Shown: piece by piece, positions 13,607 to 18,466 of the stretch
How positions within the stretch are numbered: the first letter of the stretch is position 1
Layout: the number at the start of each line of letters is the position of its first letter
DNA from: an uncultured Aquimonas sp.
Lineage (GTDB): Bacteria; Pseudomonadota; Gammaproteobacteria; Xanthomonadales; Xanthomonadaceae
Assembly (NCBI RefSeq): GCF_937888285.1
Contig: NZ_CALART010000088.1
Coordinates: 1-18,466 of the forward strand
Length of the DNA stretch: 18,466 bases
Reading direction: 5' to 3'
Made by a program: the position numbers and the translations under genes
Notes under the pieces: model-generated
Told to the model about the DNA's origin: nothing
Databases searched by the model: none
What the model saw: only the letters and a program-made list of their open reading frames with translations

Positions 13607-16256
13607 GCCCGCCCTGCCCTGGGCACGGCTGTCTCCCCTGCTCGACGAGCTGTTCGAGCTGGAAGAAGCCGCGCGTGCTGCCCGGCTGCAGGCCATCGAG
13701 GCCGAGAACCCCGCGCTGGGCGCCGAGCTGCGGCGCCTGCTGGCGGCGGATGCCGGCGCCTCCGGCCTGCTCGATCACGGCATCGCTGCCGCAGCACCGA
13801 CCCTGGTCTCGCAGCTGGCCCAGTCCGAGCACGAGGACCGCAGCCTGCAGGGCCGGCAGCTCGGCCACTACCGGCTGCTGGAGCGCATCGGTCGCGGCGG
13901 CATGGGCGAGGTCTGGCGCGCCGAGCGCGCCGACGGCGACTTCCAGCAGCAGGTTGCGGTCAAGCTGATCGCACCCGGCCTGCTCGGCGATTCGGCGGAG
14001 CAGCGCTTCGCCCGCGAGCGCCGGATCCTGGCGCGACTGGAGCATCCGAACATCGCGCGACTGCTCGACGGAGGCCTCGCCGAAGGCACGCCCTATTACG
14101 CGATGGAACTGGTCGAGGGCGAGAGCCTCACCGCTTACGCCGCGCGGCTCGGGCTGTCGACCCGCGCCCGCGTCGAGCTGCTGCTGCAGGTCTGCGATGC
14201 GGTGGCCTATGCGCACACGCGCCTGGTCGTGCATCGCGACATCAAGCCCGCCAACATCTTGGTCGACGGCGACGGCCGCGCGCGCGTGCTGGACTTCGGC
14301 ATCGCCAAGCTGCTGGACGACAGCGACGTGCGGATCACCCGTACCGGCGTGCGCGCCTTCTCGCCGGCCTACGCCGCGCCCGAGCAGATCCGCGGCGAGG
14401 ATGTGGCCACCAGCACCGACGTGTACGCCCTGGGCGCGGTGCTGTACGAGCTGCTGACCGATTCGCTGCCGCATCCCGAGCGCCGCGCTGGCGGCGATCG
14501 CCTGCTGGCGACGCTGGAGGCCGAGACCCTGGTCAAGCCCAGCCGGCGCCAGCGCGAGACCACCGGCGGCGGCGGCGCGCGCGCGATCGACGCCGACCTC
14601 GACACCATCACCCTGACCGCCCTGCACGCGGACCCGCAGCGGCGCTATCCGAGCGCGGCGCGACTGGCCGACGACCTGCGCGCCTGGCTGGGCGCGCGGC
14701 CGATCGCCGCACGCGCCGACACCGCGCGCTACCGCATGGGCAAGTTCGTGCGCCGCCATCGCTTCGCCGTCGGCGGCGCCAGCGTGGCCCTGCTGGCCCT
14801 GCTGGTCGGCCTCAGCGTGGCGCTGTGGCAGGCCGAGGTCGCGCGCGAGCAGGCGGTGCGCGCCGATGCCGAAGCCGAACGCGCGCTGGCGGCGGCCCGC
14901 CGCGCCGACAGCGAGGCCGAGCGCGCGCTCGAGGCCGCGCGCAAGGCGGACCGCATCAAGCAGTTCCTGAGCTCGATCTTCACCCAGGCCGATCCGCTGC
15001 GCCGCGACCCGCGCGGCGAACTCACCCTGTCGCAGGCCTTCGATGACGCCGTCCAGCGCATCGACCGCGAGTTCGAGGCCGACCCCGACATCCGCATCGA
15101 TCTGCTCGACGATTTCGGCGAGATCCGCGCCGGCCAGGGCGATTTCCAGGGCTCGCGCGCCCTGTTCGAGCGCGCGCTGGCGCTGGCAGAGGCGACGCAC
15201 GGTCCGAATCATCCGAGCGTGGCCGAGTCCTCGCTCAATCTCGGCGTGCTGTCGACCTACGAAGGCCGTTTCGCCGACGGTGAAGTGCCGCTGCGGCGCG
15301 CCTTGGACATCCTGCACAGCATGCCCGAGGCACCGGTCTCGATGCTGGCGGCGGCGCTCAGCGGGCTGGCCGCCGTCCTCCACTCCACCGGCCGCGGCGA
15401 AGAGGCCCTGCCCCTGCTGCGCGAGATCGTCGAGCTGCGCCGCACGCGCGCACCGGATGACCGTCGAATGCTGGCGATCGACCTGCAGAATCTGTCGGTT
15501 GCGCTGGTCAGCCGCGGACTCATTGACGAGGCCAGCACACATACCGCAGCGGCACGCTCCATTCTGGAAGAACTGCACGGCGAGGACTCCGCCGCGATGG
15601 TGCCGCTGCTGTGGCTGCAGGAGGACATCCAGTACCACCGCGGCGAACTCGCCGCGCAGCGCGAAACGGCACAGCAGGCGCTGGAGCTGAGCAAGCGCCA
15701 CCTGCCGAACGACCACTGGTGGACCGCGCATTCGCTGACCACGCAGGGCTGGATCTTGAACCGCGACGGCGAGTACGCCGCGGGCTATGCCGCGCTTGAC
15801 GAGGCGCAGGGCATCTTCGAGCGCCTGTCCAGTCCGATGGTGGTGGAAGCTTTGCTGCGGCGCGCGCAGTCCTTCAAACTGCAGGGCCGCCTGCGCGAGG
15901 CGCAGGCCGAGCTGGCCGACGCCCTGGAGCGCTGCAAGGCCACCGAGCGCGAGCGCAATCCCACCTGCCTCGCGGCGCTGGCGACAATCGCCGAAGTGGC
16001 GGGCAGCAACGGTGACATCGAAGTCGCACTGGCGCACTCCGAGCGCGCGCTGGCGCTGATCGCGGAAGAGCTCGGCGATCACACCGACGAGTACGCGCAG
16101 GCCCTGCTGGGCCGGGCGATTGCACTCGAAGGCAGCGGGCGAGGCGAGGAAGCTGCGGCGCTTCGTCGCCAGCGCCATGCCGTGCTGCGCGCGCTGTATG
16201 GCGACGAGCATCCGTTCGTGCGCAGCGTGGCGGCGGCGATGGGCAGCGCGGACTGA
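13599..16256 (+). CDS. Transmembrane serine/threonine kinase with TPR-like C-terminal region
   Basis: An 885-residue Hanks-type kinase. A helical N-terminus (1-75, LLDELFELEEAARAARL) precedes the kinase domain at about 91-365: glycine loop GRGGMGEV 98-105, K122, catalytic loop HRDIKPAN 212-219, DFG 232-234, APE 260-262, all intact, so activity is expected. One membrane helix follows at about 389-410 (VALLALLVGLSVALW). A charged coiled coil with an internal repeat (ADAEAERAL-AAARR, ADSEAERAL-EAARK, about 422-450) leads to a TPR-like helical region from about 450 to the end (RALFERALALAEATHGPNHPSVAESSLNLG and similar), placed outside the cytoplasm by topology. Translation is probably coupled to the upstream sigma factor through the 8-bp overlap. 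A sensor domain outside and kinase inside suggests a signalling unit controlling that sigma factor. The signal is unknown. Confidence 0.95.
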   Translation: MTEPALPWARLSPLLDELFELEEAARAARLQAIEAENPALGAELRRLLAADAGASGLLDHGIAAAAPTLVSQLAQSEHEDRSLQGRQLGHYRLLERIGRGGMGEVWRAERADGDFQQQVAVKLIAPGLLGDSAEQRFARERRILARLEHPNIARLLDGGLAEGTPYYAMELVEGESLTAYAARLGLSTRARVELLLQVCDAVAYAHTRLVVHRDIKPANILVDGDGRARVLDFGIAKLLDDSDVRITRTGVRAFSPAYAAPEQIRGEDVATSTDVYALGAVLYELLTDSLPHPERRAGGDRLLATLEAETLVKPSRRQRETTGGGGARAIDADLDTITLTALHADPQRRYPSAARLADDLRAWLGARPIAARADTARYRMGKFVRRHRFAVGGASVALLALLVGLSVALWQAEVAREQAVRADAEAERALAAARRADSEAERALEAARKADRIKQFLSSIFTQADPLRRDPRGELTLSQAFDDAVQRIDREFEADPDIRIDLLDDFGEIRAGQGDFQGSRALFERALALAEATHGPNHPSVAESSLNLGVLSTYEGRFADGEVPLRRALDILHSMPEAPVSMLAAALSGLAAVLHSTGRGEEALPLLREIVELRRTRAPDDRRMLAIDLQNLSVALVSRGLIDEASTHTAAARSILEELHGEDSAAMVPLLWLQEDIQYHRGELAAQRETAQQALELSKRHLPNDHWWTAHSLTTQGWILNRDGEYAAGYAALDEAQGIFERLSSPMVVEALLRRAQSFKLQGRLREAQAELADALERCKATERERNPTCLAALATIAEVAGSNGDIEVALAHSERALALIAEELGDHTDEYAQALLGRAIALEGSGRGEEAAALRRQRHAVLRALYGDEHPFVRSVAAAMGSAD

Positions 16257-16463
16257 GGCTGGCAGAACGGTCGCTTGTTCGCCGAGTTTCACGCTCGCTG
16301 AATCACCGAGTCACAGGCGAGGGTGACCGGTGCGAATGCACGATCGGTCACGCTGCCACTCGGCACCTGCGCCCGACGTGGCGGCAGCTGCCATACGGCA
16401 CAGCGGTCCAGCGATTCGCGTTGTCGACTGCCGCTGCACGCGCAGCGACGCATGCTTCGCACC

Positions 16464-16919
16464 ATGAACAGATGTTTGATCGCTTTGCTCGCATGCGGCC
16501 TACTCTGCTCGGCAATGCTTTCGCAGGCGCAGGACTGGCTGCAGACGCAGCGCTGGGCGCAGCGTCTGGTGATCGTTGATGCGCCGCTGGAAGCCGCGCT
16601 GACGCCCGCCATGGCCAGCTACGACGCCGCGCTGCGCGAACGCCGGATGGCGGTGTGGGTGCTCGACGACGGCGGCCTGCGCTGGATCGGAGGCAGTGCG
16701 CCGAGCGCGTCAGCCGACGTTGACGAAGCGCAGCTGGCGAGCCTGCGGCAAGCCCTTGAAGGCGCCCCGATGCGACCGGGCCTGCATCTGTTCGGGCTCG
16801 ATGGCGGCCTGAAAGCCAGCCGAAGTCGGGCCGAGCAGCTGCAGGAGCTGATCGATGCGGTGGATTCGATGCCGATGCGGGTGCGCGAAGCGCGTGGGGA
16901 TACAGTGCAGCCGCAGTAA
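16464..16919 (+). CDS. DUF4174 domain exported protein
   Basis: A 151-residue protein with signal peptide MNRCLIALLACGLLCSAMLSQA (cleavage before Q23; an in-frame ATG at 16452 is also possible). The mature part opens with WAQRLVIVDAP (31-41), continues with RERRMAVWVLDD and ends with LHLFGLDGGLKASRSRAEQLQELIDAVDSMPMRVREA (107-143). The GLDGG.K ... L...ID.MPMR..E ending is what I know of DUF4174, a thioredoxin-like family without the redox cysteines, found in the periplasm. No function is established. It lies 207 bases after the kinase stop on the same strand, with a 7-bp inverted repeat (16323-16329, 16345-16351) in between, so co-transcription with the sigma/kinase pair is possible but unproven. 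Confidence 0.8.
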   Translation: MNRCLIALLACGLLCSAMLSQAQDWLQTQRWAQRLVIVDAPLEAALTPAMASYDAALRERRMAVWVLDDGGLRWIGGSAPSASADVDEAQLASLRQALEGAPMRPGLHLFGLDGGLKASRSRAEQLQELIDAVDSMPMRVREARGDTVQPQ

Positions 16920-17020
16920 GCCGCAACGGACTTTGGGCTCGACGCTCGACAGTGGTTTCCGACGGTCTCACCCGGGCCTTGGCGACGCGATGCGAACGAG
17001 GGCGTGGCCAGTGTCCAGGT

Positions 17021-17046
17021 CACGGTGGGCCGGGGCCCACCCTATG
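17021..17046 (-). repeat. GGTGGGCC palindrome, copy 1
   Basis: Arms GGTGGGCC (17024-17031) and GGCCCACC (17034-17041), a perfect 8-bp inverted repeat with a 2-base centre. It is followed by CTATG, so on the minus strand the element begins CATAGGGTGGGCC. The left flank GTCCAGGTCACGG is shared with copy 3. Confidence 0.8.
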
Positions 17047-17145
17047 GGAGCACTGCCTCACGCGTCATTCGCGGACGCGGCGCATCGCGATTCCGCGTGG
17101 GTGGTTGTCTTTCGCAGCAGAGCGGCGCGCGGCGAGCCTCGGGGC

Positions 17146-17171
17146 CATGGTGGGCCAGGGCCCACCCTATG
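17146..17171 (-). repeat. GGTGGGCC palindrome, copy 2
   Basis: Perfect arms at 17149-17156 and 17159-17166 around AG, followed by CTATG. It has the same orientation as copy 1 but a different left flank (CTCGGGGCCAT). Confidence 0.8.
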
Positions 17172-17288
17172 CGGCGCTAGCATCTGCGACCTCGCGCTCA
17201 ATCGGTCAGTCCCACCTTCGCCGGTTCTGACTTGCGAGACCGGGCGCATCACGCCGCGGCCAGCCGCAACGCGACACGCGCGACAGCT

Positions 17289-17317
17289 CATAGGGTGGGC
17301 CCTGGCCCACCGTGGCC
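17289..17317 (+). repeat. GGTGGGCC palindrome, copy 3 (opposite orientation)
   Basis: Begins CATAGGGTGGGCC on the plus strand, with perfect arms at 17295-17302 and 17305-17312 around CT. Read on the minus strand it shares the flank GTCCAGGCCACGG with copy 1, so conservation extends beyond the palindrome to about 36 bases. Confidence 0.8.
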
Positions 17318-17412
17318 TGGACGCCGGCTCCACCCCTACAAGTCCTCACGCGATCAGGCATTCACGCTATGGCGCCTGCGACTTTTCGCAAGCGCCGCAA
17401 GCGCGGACTTCA

Positions 17413-17460
17413 TCGAGGAAGCCCCCTGCGAAAGTCGAGGAAATCCCCTGCGAAAGCAGG
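17413..17460. terminator. 22-bp tandem repeat ending in a hairpin at the fghA 3' end
   Basis: Two tandem 22-base units, 17413-17434 and 17435-17456 (TCGAGGAA..CCCCTGCGAAAG), differ at two positions. The second continues into CCTGC-GAAA-GCAGG (17447-17460), a 5-bp hairpin that abuts the fghA stop codon. It could act as a transcript end for fghA, but the stem is short and there is no U-tract. Confidence 0.45.
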
Positions 17461-17461
17461 A

Positions 17462-18307
17462 TCACGCACCCGAGTTCAAAGCCGCCGCATGGTGCCGCAG
17501 GTGGTCCTCGACAAAGCTCTGGATGAACCAGTAGCTGTGGTCGTAGCCGGCATGACGTCGCACCCGCAGCGCCTGTCCGGCCTGCGCGCAGGCGGCCTCG
17601 AACAGCTCGGGCTTGAGCTGGGCATCGAGGAACTTGTCATCGAGGCCCTGATCGATCAGAAGTTCACCGCTGAAACGATGACCGTCCTCGACAAGGGCGG
17701 TGGCATCGTAGGCGCGCCACGCGGCGCGGTCCTCGCCGAGGTAGCGCGGAAACGCCTTCTGCCCCCAGGGCACCTGGCTGGGTGCGACGATCGGCGCGAA
17801 GGCCGAGCAGCTGCGGAACACGGAGGGATTTTTCAGCGCCAGCGTCAGCGCGCCGTGCCCGCCCATCGAATGGCCGAACACGCCGCAGCGCTGCATATCC
17901 ACCTGGAAATTCGCGGCCACGGCCGGCAGCAGCTCCTCCAGCAGATAGCGCTGCATGTTGAAGCGCGCGCTCCACGGTGCCTGCGTGGCATCGAGATAGA
18001 AGCCCGCCGCCTCGCCGAACTCCCAGTCGCCAGTGGCGCCTTCGATGCCGGTGTCGCGCGGGCTGGTGTCGGGCATGACCAGCACCAGGCCCAGTTCGGC
18101 GGCGACGCGCTGCGCCCCCGCCTTGATCGCGAAGGTCTCCGGCGAGCAGGTCAGCCCGGCGAGATAGAACAGCACCGGCCGCGGCCCCGGCTGCGGCGGC
18201 ATATAGACGCCGAACTGCATCGGCCCGCCGCAGGCCTTGGATTCGTGGCGGTAGAAGCCCTGCACGCCGCCGAAGCAGCGCTGGGCCGAGAGGGTTTCGA
18301 TCGCCAT
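17462..18307 (-). CDS. fghA: S-formylglutathione hydrolase
   Basis: A 281-residue alpha/beta-hydrolase of the esterase D family that cleaves S-formylglutathione to formate and glutathione, the second step of glutathione-dependent formaldehyde detoxification, in the cytoplasm. Visible: oxyanion region LFYLAGLTCSPETF (46-59), nucleophile elbow GHSMGGHG (145-152) with S147, D224 in DQGLDDKFLDAQ, and H257 in GYDHSYWF; these match the Ser-Asp-His triad of human esterase D (S149, D226, H260). Full family length. ATG 18307 shares one base with the upstream frmA stop (TGATG), so the two are a translationally coupled operon. Confidence 0.97.
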   Translation of the reverse strand: MAIETLSAQRCFGGVQGFYRHESKACGGPMQFGVYMPPQPGPRPVLFYLAGLTCSPETFAIKAGAQRVAAELGLVLVMPDTSPRDTGIEGATGDWEFGEAAGFYLDATQAPWSARFNMQRYLLEELLPAVAANFQVDMQRCGVFGHSMGGHGALTLALKNPSVFRSCSAFAPIVAPSQVPWGQKAFPRYLGEDRAAWRAYDATALVEDGHRFSGELLIDQGLDDKFLDAQLKPELFEAACAQAGQALRVRRHAGYDHSYWFIQSFVEDHLRHHAAALNSGA

Positions 18308-18466
18308 CAGTACACCACCACCGAACGGATCGACTCGCCGCGGTGCATCAGGTCGAAGGCGTCATTGATCTTCTCCAGCGGCATCGTGTGGGTGATCAGC
18401 GAGTCGATGTCGATCTTGCCCTCCATGTACCAGTCGACGATCTTCGGCACGTCGGTGCGGCCGCGC
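18307..18466 (-). CDS. frmA: S-(hydroxymethyl)glutathione dehydrogenase / class III alcohol dehydrogenase (partial, C-terminal end)
   Basis: Only the last 52 codons are in the window; the N-terminus lies past the right edge. The sequence RGRTDVPKIVDWYMEGKIDIDSLITHTMPLEKINDAFDLMHRGESIRSVVVY matches the C-terminal end of zinc-dependent class III alcohol dehydrogenases, which oxidise S-hydroxymethylglutathione to S-formylglutathione with NAD. The product is the substrate of the overlapping fghA. Any upstream regulator (such as FrmR) would be outside the window. Confidence 0.95.
   Translation of the reverse strand, partial: RGRTDVPKIVDWYMEGKIDIDSLITHTMPLEKINDAFDLMHRGESIRSVVVY

Larger units (their letters stand above)
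16920..17461. other. 542-base gene-free region between converging genes
   Basis: No convincing gene is seen on either strand. It holds three copies of a palindromic repeat family and a 22-bp tandem repeat ending in a hairpin, listed separately. The region separates the plus-strand DUF4174 gene from the minus-strand fghA. Confidence 0.7.

Noticed and set aside
13533..16292. A 919-codon open frame on the minus strand opposite the kinase gene
   Set aside because: It is antisense to a kinase with all catalytic motifs intact, has no recognisable domain, and is the kind of His/Gln/Arg/Ala-rich frame expected opposite high-GC genes.

Overview
The window looks like chromosome of a high-GC gammaproteobacterium, most probably from the Lysobacterales (Xanthomonadales). 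The reasons are the gene content (fused isobutyryl-CoA mutase, RIO-like kinase, type II beta carbonic anhydrase, an ECF sigma factor paired with a kinase-TPR protein) and the repeat types: GTAG-headed REP palindromes, GATTCGGG heptamers and CCCCCGCGAAGGCGGGGG-type hairpins, all familiar from xanthomonads. The genus cannot be fixed from the sequence alone. A hand count gives 45 G+C of 60 at 2161-2220 (inside icmF) but only 29 of 60 at 541-600 (inside the gene at the left edge).

Left part (1-5111, all minus strand): a truncated, lower-GC gene for a ParB-like protein runs off the left edge. Upstream of it are icmF (fused isobutyryl-CoA mutase and its G-protein chaperone) and a small secreted Cys-containing protein, separated by a hairpin. 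icmF carries three repeat-derived in-frame insertions.

Middle part: 5112-5787 is a gene-free array of alternating GTAG-type REP palindromes. A DUF1304 membrane protein (minus) and a DUF418/YeiB-type membrane protein (plus) are divergent. The DUF418 stop codon overlaps an ATG that opens a frame made of three exact 192-bp tandem units leading into a DUF6624-like exported protein. An Old Yellow Enzyme family oxidoreductase follows. A RIO-like kinase (minus) is divergent from an unrecognised 182-residue protein, which is followed by beta carbonic anhydrase (can).

Right part: an ECF sigma factor (PF07638/TIGR02999 type) overlaps by 8 bp a transmembrane Ser/Thr kinase with a TPR-like C-terminal half, followed by a DUF4174 exported protein. 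A gene-free stretch with three copies of a second palindrome family separates this from the converging formaldehyde detoxification genes fghA and frmA, the latter cut by the right edge.

I see no conventional defence, CRISPR, phage or transposon locus. The most unusual content is the repeat biology: coding sequences that absorbed repeats in frame, a codon-multiple tandem array between two genes, and REP hairpins whose arms co-vary around an almost invariant loop.
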